Part shown: in pieces, positions 46,995 through 56,485 of the stretch
Position numbering within the stretch: the first letter of the stretch is position 1
Layout: each line of letters opens with the position of its first letter
From: Tessaracoccus bendigoensis DSM 12906
GTDB lineage: Bacteria; Actinomycetota; Actinomycetes; Propionibacteriales; Propionibacteriaceae
Direction: 5' to 3'
DNA length: 64,000 nucleotides
NCBI RefSeq assembly: GCF_900141915.1
Contig: NZ_FQZG01000005.1
Coordinates: 51,433-115,432, forward strand
Translations under genes and position numbers: made by a program
Notes under the pieces: generated by a model
Told to the model about the DNA's origin: nothing
Database searches by the model: none
What the model saw: the letters and a program-made list of their open reading frames with translations, nothing else

Positions 46995-47966
46995 ATGGTT
47001 CACGGGATGGTGGTCGAAGACGGCGGAGCGACACTCAAGGAGTATGACGAGGCATTCCTCGGCGACGGCGGGGTCGTGGTCGACGTCGTCTACTCCGACC
47101 TCAACTACAAGGACGCGCTCGCCGTCACCGGGCGACCCGGTGTGGTGCGCACCACTCCCCTGATCGCCGGCATCGACCTCGTCGGCACCGTCGCCGAGAC
47201 GGACGATCCACGCTGGAGCCCAGGCGACTGGATCGTGCTGAACGGCGCGGGCCTGTCGGAGACGAAGCACGGCGGCTACACCACCCGCGCCCGGATCGAC
47301 GCCAAGCTCGCGGTCGCCATCCCCGACGGGCTCTCCCCCGAATCCGTAGCGGCGCTGGGCACCGCCGGTTACACCGCCGCGCTGTCCGTCCTGCGGATCG
47401 TCAGCGAGGGGGTCTCGCCCGGAGACGGCCCGGTGCTCGTGACGGGCGCCACCGGCGGGGTCGGCTCGATCGCCACCATGCTCCTGGCGACCGCCGGGTT
47501 CGAGGTCGCTGCCTCGACCGGCAGGGTCGACCGGTTCGGCGACTACCTGTCCAGCCTCGGTGCGACCCAGATCGTGGCCCGCGAGGAGCTTGAGGGTCGC
47601 GGCAAGCCGCTCCAGAAGGCCCAGTACGCGGGAGTGGTCGACTCCGTGGGCGGCGAGGTCCTGGCCAACGCCATCGCACGCACGCTTCCCAACGGCACCG
47701 TCACGGCCTGCGGGCTGGCCGGGTCGGCGGCGCTGCCAGCCACCGTCATGCCCTTCATCCTGCGGGGGGTCACCCTGGCAGGCATCGACTCGGTATGGGC
47801 CTCGCTTGAGGACCGCGCCGACGCGTGGCGGCTGCTCTCAAAGGGCATCGACCCCCAGCAACTCGACCTGATGACCTCCCGCATCCCGCTCGAAGGTGTG
47901 ATCGCCGCCGGCGAGCAACTCCTGACCGGCGGCCTGCACGGCCGGACCTTGGTCGAGATCTCCTGA
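46995..47966 (+). CDS. Zinc-less medium-chain reductase, acryloyl-CoA reductase (AcuI/YhdH) type
   Basis: A 323-residue NADPH-dependent oxidoreductase. The AcuI/YhdH marks are DVVYSDLNYKDALAVTGRPGVV near the start, PLIAGIDLVGTV, and NGAGLSETKHGGYTTRARI. The nucleotide-binding loop is VTGATGGVGSIATMLLA. No structural zinc cysteines are present. AcuI enzymes reduce acryloyl-CoA to propionyl-CoA; that would suit a propionate-linked metabolism, but the specificity is inferred. ATG 46995 or the ATG four codons later are both possible starts. Confidence 0.88.
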   Translation: MVHGMVVEDGGATLKEYDEAFLGDGGVVVDVVYSDLNYKDALAVTGRPGVVRTTPLIAGIDLVGTVAETDDPRWSPGDWIVLNGAGLSETKHGGYTTRARIDAKLAVAIPDGLSPESVAALGTAGYTAALSVLRIVSEGVSPGDGPVLVTGATGGVGSIATMLLATAGFEVAASTGRVDRFGDYLSSLGATQIVAREELEGRGKPLQKAQYAGVVDSVGGEVLANAIARTLPNGTVTACGLAGSAALPATVMPFILRGVTLAGIDSVWASLEDRADAWRLLSKGIDPQQLDLMTSRIPLEGVIAAGEQLLTGGLHGRTLVEIS

Positions 47967-48062
47967 CCGTCAGCTTGTCGGCCTGAGCTTTCGTACGCCA
48001 ACCCGTCCGACGCTCTCCACCGCCTGACGCGCGGATCGGCCAGCCCGGCTAAGCTTTGCCAC

Positions 48063-48446
48063 ATGTCCCCGTCGACTCAGCGCCTGACGCGCAGGATGGC
48101 CGCAGGAGTGCTGCTCTGGCTGCTGATCCCCGCGGGCGCCCAGGTGGGAATCGCCATCTACGACGCGCTACATCCCGGCGCCGGTGCCCTCGACCCGAAC
48201 TCGGCTCCCCCTTCGCTGCTGTCCGGCGTCATCGGGCTGGTGATCGGTGCGGTGGCCGCGATCGCGATCAGCCTGTGGCTCAGGCTCGGGATGATCTGGT
48301 TCGGGATCGCCCTGCTGGTGGCGGCGCTGCTCGGCCTCGTCGCGTTGCTACTGCCGAGTGTCGTCGTGATCTATGCGATGCTCCTGCTACCACCCATCAT
48401 CGGGGCGCTGGCGCAGTGGCGCTTCGATGAACGGCGCAAGAACTGA
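48063..48446 (+). CDS. Membrane protein of unknown function
   Basis: A 127-residue protein with four probable helices (ALVLLWLLIPAGAQVG-like start near 14-30, LLSGVIGLVIGAVAAIAISLWL, MIWFGIALLVAALLGLVALLL, and VVVIYAMLLLPPIIGAL) and a basic end (DERRKN). No conserved motif is recognised. It ends 3 bp before the convergent ribY gene. Confidence 0.6.
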   Translation: MSPSTQRLTRRMAAGVLLWLLIPAGAQVGIAIYDALHPGAGALDPNSAPPSLLSGVIGLVIGAVAAIAISLWLRLGMIWFGIALLVAALLGLVALLLPSVVVIYAMLLLPPIIGALAQWRFDERRKN

Positions 48447-48449
48447 CGC

Positions 48450-49439
48450 TCAGACGACCCGGTAGGGGTTCTGCGGCGCCTGCTCGATCACCCCTGCCTC
48501 GGTGAGGAAATCCCCCATCCGCGCGAAGGCCTCGATATCGATGCCGACATCGACCTTCCCGTCACGCAACCACAGCTCGCTGGTTGCCTTCAGCACCGCC
48601 GCGGCAGCCTCGCGCTGCCCGGGATCGGAAAGCGCGGGCACCTGCTTGGCGGTCGCGTCGAGGGCCGCCTCGGGGTCGTCGATGACGGCCTGCTCGGCCT
48701 CCGCCATCCCATCAGCAAGGGCACGCAGGGTGGCATCCGCCACCGTATCGCCCTTGGTGATCAGGCTCGGCCCGACGAGACGCGGTTCATTGTCGTCCAT
48801 CACCGGGATGGCCAGCGGGCTGCCTCCCCGCGAGGCGAGCTGCACCAGTTCGTTGTTCCGGAATCCGGCGATGAAGTCGACCTTCTCGGTCTCAAGTGCG
48901 CTGATAGCGGTGTAGCCGATGTCGACCAACTCGACATCGTCGACGGTGAGGCCCGCCTGGTGGATCGCGCACAACGCCGCGAAGTAGCTTGAACCGTAGT
49001 GGCCGGGGATGCCGAGGCTGTGGCCTGCCAGGACCTCCAGCGGGTTGGACGGCAGCGCGACGGTGCCGTCGAGGCCGAGGATCTGGACGGGGTAGGTCTG
49101 GTAACTGGTCGCGAAGCTGCGGATGTCCTGCCCGCCCGCCGCCGCGACCATGGCCTCATCCGCCGAGGCGAACACCACCGCCTCGTCACCACGAAGCAGC
49201 GCACCGAACACATCCTCCTGCTCCCCGTGGTGCCGGATGGTCACGTCGACGCCGTGGTCCTTGAAGATGCCGCGGTCCACGCCGAGGTAGAAGGCGCTGA
49301 ACTGGACATTCGGGATGTAGGTGAGCCCGACGGTCAGCTGGCCGCCCGTGGCCGCCGGGTCGGCGCGGCCGCAGGCCCCGAGGCCAAGCGCCGAGCCTGC
49401 GACGAGGCTTCCGAGCAGGAACGATCTTCTGGCAATCAT
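48450..49439 (-). CDS. ribY: Riboflavin-type ABC transporter substrate-binding lipoprotein (RibY-like)
   Basis: A 329-residue NMT1/THI5-like binding protein. It has a Tat-like/lipoprotein signal: MIARRSFLLGSLVAGSALGLGACG, with lipobox LGAC. The ligand domain starts LTVGLTYIPNVQFSAFYLGVDRGIFKDHGVDVTIRHHGEQEDVF, typical of NMT1 proteins that bind flavin or pyrimidine moieties. The operon is preceded by an FMN riboswitch, so riboflavin or a flavin is the likely ligand, as for RibY of RibXY systems. ATG 49439 overlaps the permease gene stop. Confidence 0.88.
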   Translation of the reverse strand: MIARRSFLLGSLVAGSALGLGACGRADPAATGGQLTVGLTYIPNVQFSAFYLGVDRGIFKDHGVDVTIRHHGEQEDVFGALLRGDEAVVFASADEAMVAAAGGQDIRSFATSYQTYPVQILGLDGTVALPSNPLEVLAGHSLGIPGHYGSSYFAALCAIHQAGLTVDDVELVDIGYTAISALETEKVDFIAGFRNNELVQLASRGGSPLAIPVMDDNEPRLVGPSLITKGDTVADATLRALADGMAEAEQAVIDDPEAALDATAKQVPALSDPGQREAAAAVLKATSELWLRDGKVDVGIDIEAFARMGDFLTEAGVIEQAPQNPYRVV

Positions 49440-50260
49440 GAGGCTTCTCCTTGGAGACGGTTGTTGGCTGCCCTTTCGAGCAGCGTGATCAGGCCGTAGA
49501 GGGACATCGCAGCCAGCGAGATCCATGCCACGACGGCGAAGACGCCCGCGGTGTCGGCGGCGTCACGGGAAAGGGTCAACAGGGTTCCGAGGCCGGAGCC
49601 GCCCATCACGAACTCGCCGACCACCGCGCCCGTCATCGAGAGCACCACGCCGCCGCGGACGCCGGCGAGGATCGCGGGGGCCGCCATCGGGAACTCGATG
49701 TGGATGAGCCGCTGCCAGCCGCTGGCGCCGTCGAGCATGGCATTCTCGACCACCCGCATGTCCAGTGCCCGGAGGCCGACGACCGTCGTGGTGACCATCG
49801 GGAAGAACGCGACGATGGCGCACAGAACCGCGATCGGGAGGGTGCCGTAACCGATCCAGAGCACCAGCAGGGGCGCGATCGCGACCAGTGGAATGGTTTG
49901 CGAGATGGCGACGAACGGCTCGATGATGGCGGCCAGCAGGCGCGAATGAGCCACCACCACGCTGAGCGGGATGGCGACCACGATGGCGATTCCGGCGCCG
50001 AAGAGCGCGGCGAGCAGCGTCGGCGTCAGGTAACGGAAGGCGATCCCGAGCCGCACCTGATCGGCCATCCGGCCGAGCACCTGTCCCGGGCTCGGCAACA
50101 GATAGTCGTCGATCCACCCGGTGGCGGTGACTGCCCACCACATGAGCATGAGAGCCACGAACACCAACGTCGCCGGAACCCACCGGCCCGGCAGTTGACG
50201 GGTGCGGGCGGGGTAGGCCGACCAGAGCCCAAGATGGGCGATGGGGTGACGCTGACCCAT
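49436..50260 (-). CDS. ribX: Riboflavin-type ABC transporter permease (RibX-like)
   Basis: A 274-residue BPD_transp_1 permease with six helices. The EAA loop is in NAMLDGASGWQRLIHIEFPMAAPAILAGVRGGVVLSMTGAVVGEFV. The frame opens earlier, at 50368, but that part lies inside the FMN riboswitch, so ATG 50260 (MGQRHPIAHLGLW) is the supported start. No ATP-binding gene is adjacent, so the ATPase must be shared or encoded elsewhere. The permease stop overlaps the ribY ATG. Confidence 0.87.
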   Translation of the reverse strand: MGQRHPIAHLGLWSAYPARTRQLPGRWVPATLVFVALMLMWWAVTATGWIDDYLLPSPGQVLGRMADQVRLGIAFRYLTPTLLAALFGAGIAIVVAIPLSVVVAHSRLLAAIIEPFVAISQTIPLVAIAPLLVLWIGYGTLPIAVLCAIVAFFPMVTTTVVGLRALDMRVVENAMLDGASGWQRLIHIEFPMAAPAILAGVRGGVVLSMTGAVVGEFVMGGSGLGTLLTLSRDAADTAGVFAVVAWISLAAMSLYGLITLLERAANNRLQGEAS

Positions 50261-50330
50261 GGAACCTGTCCCCGCTTCCGACTCTGGTTCCGGGGTAGCC
50301 GACGGCACGGCCGCAAGAATCGGCGCGCAC

Positions 50331-50356
50331 AAATGGCGCACCACGGCCGTGGCGCG
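50331..50356 (-). terminator. Candidate expression-platform hairpin of the FMN riboswitch
   Basis: The 12-bp palindrome CCACGGCCGTGG (50341-50352), extended by GCGCA/CGCG flanks, lies just after the aptamer on the minus strand and is followed by CATTTGT. It could act as a transcription terminator; an anti-terminator pairing was not worked out. Confidence 0.45.
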
Positions 50357-50357
50357 T

Positions 50358-50519
50358 GCTCCTCCCATCCAGACTCTGAGGAACCACTGATCGATATCGA
50401 TCAGTAGCTCCCTGACTGTCGGTCTCGGAATTTCACCGGGTCAGCCCTTTGGCCCTGCTGGGCCTCGGGGGTCGCGGACTGTCACCGCCGGTTCGGAATT
50501 ACACCGACCCCGGAACACG
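50358..50519 (-). ncRNA. FMN riboswitch (RFN element)
   Basis: Read on the minus strand, the conserved RFN blocks occur in order: GGGGTCGGTGTAATTCCGAA, CCGGCGGTGACAGTCCGCGA, GGCTGACCCGGTGAAATTCC, GAGACCGACAGT, and the closing AGTCTGGATGGGAGGAG. The element lies about 100 bases before ribX. It should sense FMN and repress the flavin-uptake genes ribX-ribY. Exact ends are uncertain by a few bases. Confidence 0.93.
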
Positions 50520-50573
50520 TTTCTGCGGTCACCCTAGCACGCCGCCCCCGGCCTCCCCCAGTATGGTCGGGAC

Positions 50574-51746
50574 GTGCATCTCGATCATCGCCACACGCTG
50601 GCAGCCTGCTACGTCGGCTATGTGACCCAGGCGATAGTGAACAACCTCGGCCCGCTGCTGTTCATCATCTGGCACACAAGCTTCGGGGTCTCCTTCTCGG
50701 CGCTGGGCGGCATCGTAGCCGTCAACTTCGGTCTCCAATTGGTGGTCGATCTCGTCTCACCGAAGGTGATCGACAAGGTCGGCTACCGGGTCTCGATGGT
50801 GGTGGCGCACCTTGCCGCGGCCCTCGGGCTCGTCGCCATGGGGATCCTGCCTTTTGCCCTCTCCAACCCACTCACCGGCCTGATCCTGGCCATGTGCATC
50901 TGCGCGTTCGGCGGTGGCTTACTGGAGGTGCTGGTCAGCCCGGTGGTGGAGGCCTGCCCGACAGAGAACAAGGCCTTCCACATGAGCCTGCTGCATTCGT
51001 TCTACTGCTGGGGCCACGTCGCCGTCGTCGGGCTGAGCACCGTCGGGTTCCTACTGCTCGGAGAGGGTCGTTGGCCATGGCTCTGCTTCGCCTGGGCCCT
51101 GGTTCCGGCACTCAACGCCGTCCTGCTGTGGCGTGTGCCCTACTACAGCCTCGTCGAGGATGGCAGGCCGATGCGCTACCTCGACCTGGCGCGACACGGC
51201 CGGTTCTGGCTGCTCGTCGGCCTCATGCTGACGGCAGGGGCATCCGAGCAGGCCATGAGCCAGTGGGCGAGCGCCTACGCGCAGGCAGGTCTGGGGCTCA
51301 GCAAGACCGCCGGAGACCTCCTCGGCCCGATGCTCTTCGCCGTCGCGATGGGCACCGCCCGGGTCACCAACGGCTCGCGGGCCACCGTCAAGAACGTCGG
51401 CTCCATCATGACCGGGACGCTGATCGCCTGCGTGGCCGCCTATGCGCTGGCGTCATTAAGCCCCTGGCCGTGGCTGGGTTTGGCGGGAATGGCGCTGGGC
51501 GGGTTCTCGGTCGGCATGCTGTGGCCGGGTACCTTCACCCTCGGCTCTGCAGCGTTCCCTCGTGGCGGCACCGCCCTGTTCGCGCTGCTTGCTCTCGGCG
51601 GCGACGCCGGCTGCGCCATCGGCCCTGCGCTGGTAGGTGCCGCCTCCGATGCCTTCGGCTCGATCCCGCAGGGCATGGCTCTCGGCATGATGTTCCCGGT
51701 GCTGATGCTGATCGGGCTGTCGGTGCTGCGCCGCAGACCGGCCTGA
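50574..51746 (+). CDS. MFS transporter
   Basis: A 390-residue major-facilitator permease with 12 predicted helices. GVSFSALGGIVAVNFGLQLVVDLVSPKVIDKVGYR is the loop 2-3 region, and the layout (ALLFALLALGGDAGCAIGPALVGAASD at helix 10-11) resembles FucP-like sugar permeases. It is divergent from the ribXY riboswitch; it could be a metabolite or sugar transporter. GTG 50574 is the likely start. It ends 25 bp before the convergent glnE. Confidence 0.88.
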   Translation: MHLDHRHTLAACYVGYVTQAIVNNLGPLLFIIWHTSFGVSFSALGGIVAVNFGLQLVVDLVSPKVIDKVGYRVSMVVAHLAAALGLVAMGILPFALSNPLTGLILAMCICAFGGGLLEVLVSPVVEACPTENKAFHMSLLHSFYCWGHVAVVGLSTVGFLLLGEGRWPWLCFAWALVPALNAVLLWRVPYYSLVEDGRPMRYLDLARHGRFWLLVGLMLTAGASEQAMSQWASAYAQAGLGLSKTAGDLLGPMLFAVAMGTARVTNGSRATVKNVGSIMTGTLIACVAAYALASLSPWPWLGLAGMALGGFSVGMLWPGTFTLGSAAFPRGGTALFALLALGGDAGCAIGPALVGAASDAFGSIPQGMALGMMFPVLMLIGLSVLRRRPA

Positions 51747-51771
51747 ACGCCTGGACGCGGCAGCGGCCATC

Positions 51772-54684
51772 TCAGCTCCAGAACAGGTCCTCGACGACCC
51801 CCTGCGCCCGACGCAGCAGCCGCAGTGTCTCGTTCTCGAGCCGTGAGGCCTCCCCGGTCGGATACCCGAGCACCACGGCGACCGCGGCCAACTCGCGTGC
51901 ATCAGAGGGCAACGTGTCGCTGGCCCTGCCCCTCACAAGCATCACGGCGTCCCGCAGCTCACTGGCCCGCCGCCACGCCCCGGCCAACCGCGAACGCTGC
52001 CCCTCCTGGATGACCCCGAGCCGCGTCAACTCCTCCAGCGCGCGCAGGGTCGAAGGGGTGCGCAGCTCAGGGAGGGCGGCAGCGTGCTGCAGCTGCAGCA
52101 TCTGCACCGTCCACTCCACATCGGAGAGCCCACCCGGTCCGAGTTTCAGGTGCCGTTCCCTGTCGACCCCGCGCGGGATCCGCTCCTTCTCCATCCTGGC
52201 CTTCAGCCTGCGGATGTCGGCAACCTGCTCGGGACGAAGCCCTCCCGCCGGGTAGCGGAACCGGTCGGCGGCGCTGAGCACCTCGGCCGCCAGGCCCAGG
52301 TTCCCGGCCCCTGGCCGGGCCCGCACCAGCATCTGCGCCTCCCAGGTGGAGGCCCAGGACTCGTAGTAGACGCCGTAGGAACCGACGGTGCGCACCTGCG
52401 GCCCGCCCTTGCCCTCCGGCCGCAGATCGGTGTCGATGATCAGCGCTGGGTCGGGCCCGGGCTTGCCGATGATCTCCACCGCACGTCGCACGAGCGCGGT
52501 CGCCTTGGAGATTGCTTCCGGGTCGACACCGTCAGGGACGACGAACATGCAGTCGGCATCCGAGGAGTAGTTCATCTCCCAGCCGCCCCAGCGGCCCACC
52601 GCGATCACCCCCACCTCGGGGGCCGAGATCTCGGAGCGCGCCAGGAAGAGCCCGGCATCGATGGTGGCAGAGGCTAGGTCGCTGAGCGCGGTTCCGACCG
52701 TGCCGAGATCGGCGAGCCCGAGCACGTCGGCCAGCGCGATGCGGCACAGCTCGGTGCGTCGGAGGGAACGCACCGAGGCGATGGAACTGTCGACGCTCTC
52801 ATGGCGCGACGCCGCCCGCTGCATGGCCGTGGTCAACTCGGCCGCCGAACGCGGCCGCAGCTCCTCGTTGGAAGACAGCATCCGGATCATGTCGGGAGCA
52901 CGACCAAGCAGGTCGACGATGTAACGGCTCGACGAGGCGATGCGGGCAAGCCTGTGGGCCATGTTCGCGTCGTCCCGCAAGGCCCGCAGATACCAGGAAA
53001 CGCTGCCGAGCGCCTCCGACAACTGGCGGAATGCGAGCAGGCCGAAGTCCGGGTTCGGCCCCTCCGCGAACCAGCCCAGCATCGCGGGCAGCAGTTGGCG
53101 TTGGATCTCGGCCGCCCGGGTGGTGCCGCGGGTCAGCGCCTGGATGTGACCGAGCGCCGAGCGTGCATCCTTGAACCCCATTGCCAGCATCCGGTCCCGG
53201 GCCGCGTCTGTGGTCAGCTTCAGGCCGTCAGTTGGAACGGCACTGACGGCCTCCAACAGGGGCGAGAAGAAGATTCTCTGCTGCAACTGCCTGACCCGCA
53301 GGGTGGAGTCGCGCCAGCCCTTGACCAAGCCGTCGGGGTCGCTCCGCACCGAGCGGGCGATCTGCCCCAATGCCGACGCGTCATCGTCGGGCAACAGGTG
53401 GCTGCGGCGCAGCCGTCGGAGCTGGACCCGGTGCTCGAGGAGCCGCTGAAAACGGTACGCCTGTTCCATCTCGGCACCATCGGCCCGGCCGATGTAGCCA
53501 CACTCCACCAGTTGGTGTAGCCCGCCGAACGTACCGCGCACTCTCAGCCGCTCATCGGCGCGACCGTGTACCAGTTGGAGCAGTTGGACGGAGAACTCGG
53601 TGTCGCGCAGCCCGCCCTTGCCGAGCTTGATGTCGTGGTTCGCCTGCTTGGCGGGAATCAGCGAGATGACCCTCTCGCGCATGGCGCGGGCCTCGCGGAC
53701 GAACCCAGGCCGCTCCGCGGCCTGCCACACCAGTGGCCAGACCATGTCCACGAACCCCTGACCCAGATCAGGGTCACCCGCCGCAGGCCGCGCCTTGAGC
53801 ATGGCCTGGAACTCCCAGTTCCTCGCCCACTTCTCGTAGTAGACGCGGGCGCTCTCGAGCGTGCGCACCAGCGGGCCGGCCTTGCCCTCTGGGCGTAGCC
53901 CCGCATCCAGCGGGAAGATGCTGCCCTCTTGGGTGTGGGCGGAGCAGATCCGCGCCTGCGCCGCGGCGACCCTCGTGCCGATGGCCAGCGCCTGATCCAA
54001 CCCGGTCCCGTCGACCGGTTCCGCGATGTAGACGACATCCACATCGGAGATGTAGTTGAGCTCCCGGGCCCCGGTCTTTCCCATCGCGAGGATCGCGATG
54101 CGCACCTGCTCGGAGCCCGCAACCTCTGCGCGGGCGTAGCAGAGGGAGACCTCGAGGATTGCGTCGGCGACATTCGAAAGTTCGGCGGCGATGTCATCGA
54201 CGATGGCGACCGGATCGTCCGCGCCGAGGTCGCGGCCCGCCACCTCGATGAGGGCCACCCGGTTGGCGAGGCGCAGCGCATCGGTGTCGCCTTCGATGAC
54301 ACCCTCGCGCAGGCCGACCCGCCCGGCGAAGAACGCCAGCCAGCCGTCGCGGCCCCGCGGCCTCGGAGTGGCCTGCAGCACGCGGGCCTCCTCGGGGTGC
54401 CTGACGAGCGTCTGCGCCAGCACCGACGACCCGCCGAGGACCAGCAGCAGGCGTCTGAGCCATCCCGCGTCCCCGATGACCTCGTCGAAGACCGCGTCGA
54501 CAGAGAGGCGCTCCAGGCAGTCAAGCGCCTGGTCACGGTCGGCCACCGACTCGAACAGGGCGAGATCCACGGGCGGCGGGCCACCGATTCGCTCCTGCCA
54601 GCGTTCCCAGATGCGCGCTGCCGAGGACGCGGACTCGAAGCCGCGTCGGGCGAACTCGGCGGTGGGCGACTGGTACCTGGTCAC
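51772..54684 (-). CDS. glnE: Bifunctional glutamine synthetase adenylyltransferase/deadenylyltransferase
   Basis: A 970-residue regulator of GlnA. Two nucleotidyltransferase domains are visible. The N-terminal (deadenylylation) domain contains AMGKTGARELNYISDVDVVYIAE. The C-terminal (adenylylation) domain contains AVGRWGGWEMNYSSDADCMFVVPD. Each carries the G-S/x-D-x-D metal motif, and DTDLRPEGKGGPQVRT also fits the domain. Helical GlnE linker regions join them. It modifies the Tyr in the GlnA loop DLYELPPDE. It lies between glnA and glnA2 as in other actinobacteria. Confidence 0.97.
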   Translation of the reverse strand: MTRYQSPTAEFARRGFESASSAARIWERWQERIGGPPPVDLALFESVADRDQALDCLERLSVDAVFDEVIGDAGWLRRLLLVLGGSSVLAQTLVRHPEEARVLQATPRPRGRDGWLAFFAGRVGLREGVIEGDTDALRLANRVALIEVAGRDLGADDPVAIVDDIAAELSNVADAILEVSLCYARAEVAGSEQVRIAILAMGKTGARELNYISDVDVVYIAEPVDGTGLDQALAIGTRVAAAQARICSAHTQEGSIFPLDAGLRPEGKAGPLVRTLESARVYYEKWARNWEFQAMLKARPAAGDPDLGQGFVDMVWPLVWQAAERPGFVREARAMRERVISLIPAKQANHDIKLGKGGLRDTEFSVQLLQLVHGRADERLRVRGTFGGLHQLVECGYIGRADGAEMEQAYRFQRLLEHRVQLRRLRRSHLLPDDDASALGQIARSVRSDPDGLVKGWRDSTLRVRQLQQRIFFSPLLEAVSAVPTDGLKLTTDAARDRMLAMGFKDARSALGHIQALTRGTTRAAEIQRQLLPAMLGWFAEGPNPDFGLLAFRQLSEALGSVSWYLRALRDDANMAHRLARIASSSRYIVDLLGRAPDMIRMLSSNEELRPRSAAELTTAMQRAASRHESVDSSIASVRSLRRTELCRIALADVLGLADLGTVGTALSDLASATIDAGLFLARSEISAPEVGVIAVGRWGGWEMNYSSDADCMFVVPDGVDPEAISKATALVRRAVEIIGKPGPDPALIIDTDLRPEGKGGPQVRTVGSYGVYYESWASTWEAQMLVRARPGAGNLGLAAEVLSAADRFRYPAGGLRPEQVADIRRLKARMEKERIPRGVDRERHLKLGPGGLSDVEWTVQMLQLQHAAALPELRTPSTLRALEELTRLGVIQEGQRSRLAGAWRRASELRDAVMLVRGRASDTLPSDARELAAVAVVLGYPTGEASRLENETLRLLRRAQGVVEDLFWS

Positions 54685-54724
54685 GAGGTCAGGCTAGCGC
54701 CCGGCCGCTACCCTTGGACCCATC

Positions 54725-55177
54725 ATGTTCAAGCCTTCACCCAGGGTCGTCGCCGCCTTGCGGGAGCGAGTCTCTCAGGCCGCGCTCGACGCCGAACTCG
54801 CCAGGAAACGTCCCGATCTGACGGGGCTCCTGCTGACGGCGGCTGCCGATGCAGCGCCTCTGGGCCGGGACCTGACCGCGGCCGTCTGCCGGGCTGGCTG
54901 CGGCCTTCTCGGGCAACGCCACCCGGGTGCGAGTATCGAGGTTCGGGTGCCGCCCTATGCCGCTGTGCAGATCGGTTTCGGATCGGGGCCACAGCACACG
55001 CGCGGAACGCCGCCGAACGTCGTGGAGATGACCCCCGAAACGTTCATCGACCTGGCCCTCGGACGGCTCGCCTGGGAGGATGCGACGGTGCGGGCCAGCG
55101 GGGTGCACGCCGACGAGGTCGCGCGCGCCTTCCCGCTCACATCACGCGGATGTGACGCTCAAGTTCCCACGGCGTGA
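54725..55177 (+). CDS. Sterol-carrier-family protein (actinobacterial)
   Basis: A 150-residue protein with the conserved segment SIEVRVPPYAAVQIGFGSGPQHTRGTPPNVVEMTPETFIDLALGRLAWEDA, characteristic of the bacterial sterol-carrier-like group. It is divergent from glnE. Its 3' end overlaps the convergent glnA2 by 41 bp, which is unusual but fits the good family match up to about residue 140. The ligand is unknown. Confidence 0.8.
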   Translation: MFKPSPRVVAALRERVSQAALDAELARKRPDLTGLLLTAAADAAPLGRDLTAAVCRAGCGLLGQRHPGASIEVRVPPYAAVQIGFGSGPQHTRGTPPNVVEMTPETFIDLALGRLAWEDATVRASGVHADEVARAFPLTSRGCDAQVPTA

Positions 55178-56462
55178 CCTGGCGTCGGTAGGCGGCGAAC
55201 TCGTCGAGTTTGTTGCGCAGGAAGTAGCCGTAGACATGCTCGCCGAGCGTGTCTGCCACGAGTTCGGACTCCTCCATCAGATGGATGGCCTCGTCCAGGT
55301 TGTGGGGCAGTTCACGGATCCCGAGCGCCTTGCGCTCCCGGCCGCTGAGCCGCCAAGCCTCCTGCTCCAACTCCGGGGGCAGCGGGTACTCCTCCTCTAT
55401 GCCCTTGAGGCCCGCGTTAAGCATCACGGCGTAGGCGAGGTACGGGTTGACCGCGGGATCGACTGCGCGGTATTCGACGCGGGCCGATGAGGTCTTCCCG
55501 GGCGTGAACTGCGGGATCCGCACCAGCGCCGAACGATCGGCGCGCCCCCAGCAGGCGAACTGCGGGGCCTCGGAGCCGCTGACCAGCCGCTTGTACGAGT
55601 TGACCCACTGGTTCGTGACCGCGGTGATCTCGGGTGCGTGCCTGAGCAGGCCAGCGACGAAGTGCTTGGCGGTCCTCGACAGGTTGTAGGGGTCGCTGGC
55701 GTCGTAGAACGCGTTGGTGTCGCCTTCGAACAGCGACATATGGGTGTGCATGCCGCTGCCAGCGAAGTCCGAGAAGGGCTTCGGCATGAAGGTGGCGTGG
55801 ATCCCCTGACTGACTGCGACCTCGCGAACCACGACGCGGAACGTCGTCACGTTGTCGGCCATGGTCAAGGCATCCGCGTAACGCAGGTCGATCTCGTGCT
55901 GGCCGGGCGCCGCCTCGTGGTGGCTGAACTCGACGGAGATACCCATCTGCTCCAGCATCGTGATGGCATCCCGACGGAAGTCGGTGCCGTCGCCAAGTGT
56001 GGTGTGGTCGAAGTAACCACCGTCGTCGAGCGGCTCCGGCGGCTGTAGGTGGCGCAGCAGGAAAAACTCGATCTCGGGGTGGATGTAGAACGTGAAGCCC
56101 ATGTCGCTGGCCTTCTGCATCGCGCGCTTCAGCACGAATCTGGGGTCGGCGAAACTGGGTGACCCGTCGGGCAGTTTGATGTCGCAGAACATGCGCGCGG
56201 TGGAACGGCCGCCCTGTCGCCACGGCAGCACCTGGTATGTGGAGGGGTCTGGATGTGCCACGAGGTCGGATTCGTAGATCCGGGAGAACCCTTCGATGGC
56301 GGAGCCGTCGAAGCCGACGCCCTCGGCGATGGCCCCCTCCACCTCCGCGGGGGCGATGGCCACGGACTTCAGCGTCCCCAGCACGTCGGTGAACCAGAGC
56401 CTCACGAATCGGATACCGCGCTCCTCCATGGAGCGTAGGACGAACTCAGTCTGCCTATCCAT
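55137..56462 (-). CDS. glnA2: Glutamine synthetase-like protein GlnA2 (gamma-glutamylpolyamine synthetase clade)
   Basis: A 441-residue GS-fold enzyme. Core motifs are GVGFDGSAIEGFSRIYESD, FYIHPEIEFFLLR, QHEIDLRYADALTMADNVTTFRVVVREVA, and the ATP site KPFSDFAGSGMHTHMSLF. At the adenylylation loop the sequence is EEEYPLPPELEQEAW, different from GlnA. In Streptomyces, GlnA2 and GlnA3 glutamylate polyamines rather than ammonia; that is a possible role here. Its ATG overlaps no gene. A GTCAC-N6-GTAAC pair upstream suggests GlnR control. Confidence 0.9.
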   Translation of the reverse strand: MDRQTEFVLRSMEERGIRFVRLWFTDVLGTLKSVAIAPAEVEGAIAEGVGFDGSAIEGFSRIYESDLVAHPDPSTYQVLPWRQGGRSTARMFCDIKLPDGSPSFADPRFVLKRAMQKASDMGFTFYIHPEIEFFLLRHLQPPEPLDDGGYFDHTTLGDGTDFRRDAITMLEQMGISVEFSHHEAAPGQHEIDLRYADALTMADNVTTFRVVVREVAVSQGIHATFMPKPFSDFAGSGMHTHMSLFEGDTNAFYDASDPYNLSRTAKHFVAGLLRHAPEITAVTNQWVNSYKRLVSGSEAPQFACWGRADRSALVRIPQFTPGKTSSARVEYRAVDPAVNPYLAYAVMLNAGLKGIEEEYPLPPELEQEAWRLSGRERKALGIRELPHNLDEAIHLMEESELVADTLGEHVYGYFLRNKLDEFAAYRRQVTPWELERHIRVM

Positions 56463-56485
56463 GCGCGCCAGTTTGCCCGCCGGAT

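Noticed and set aside
50358..50519. TPP riboswitch, because the binding protein is THI5-like
   Set aside because: The conserved blocks are those of the FMN (RFN) element; the TPP CTGAGA core and its partner are not present.
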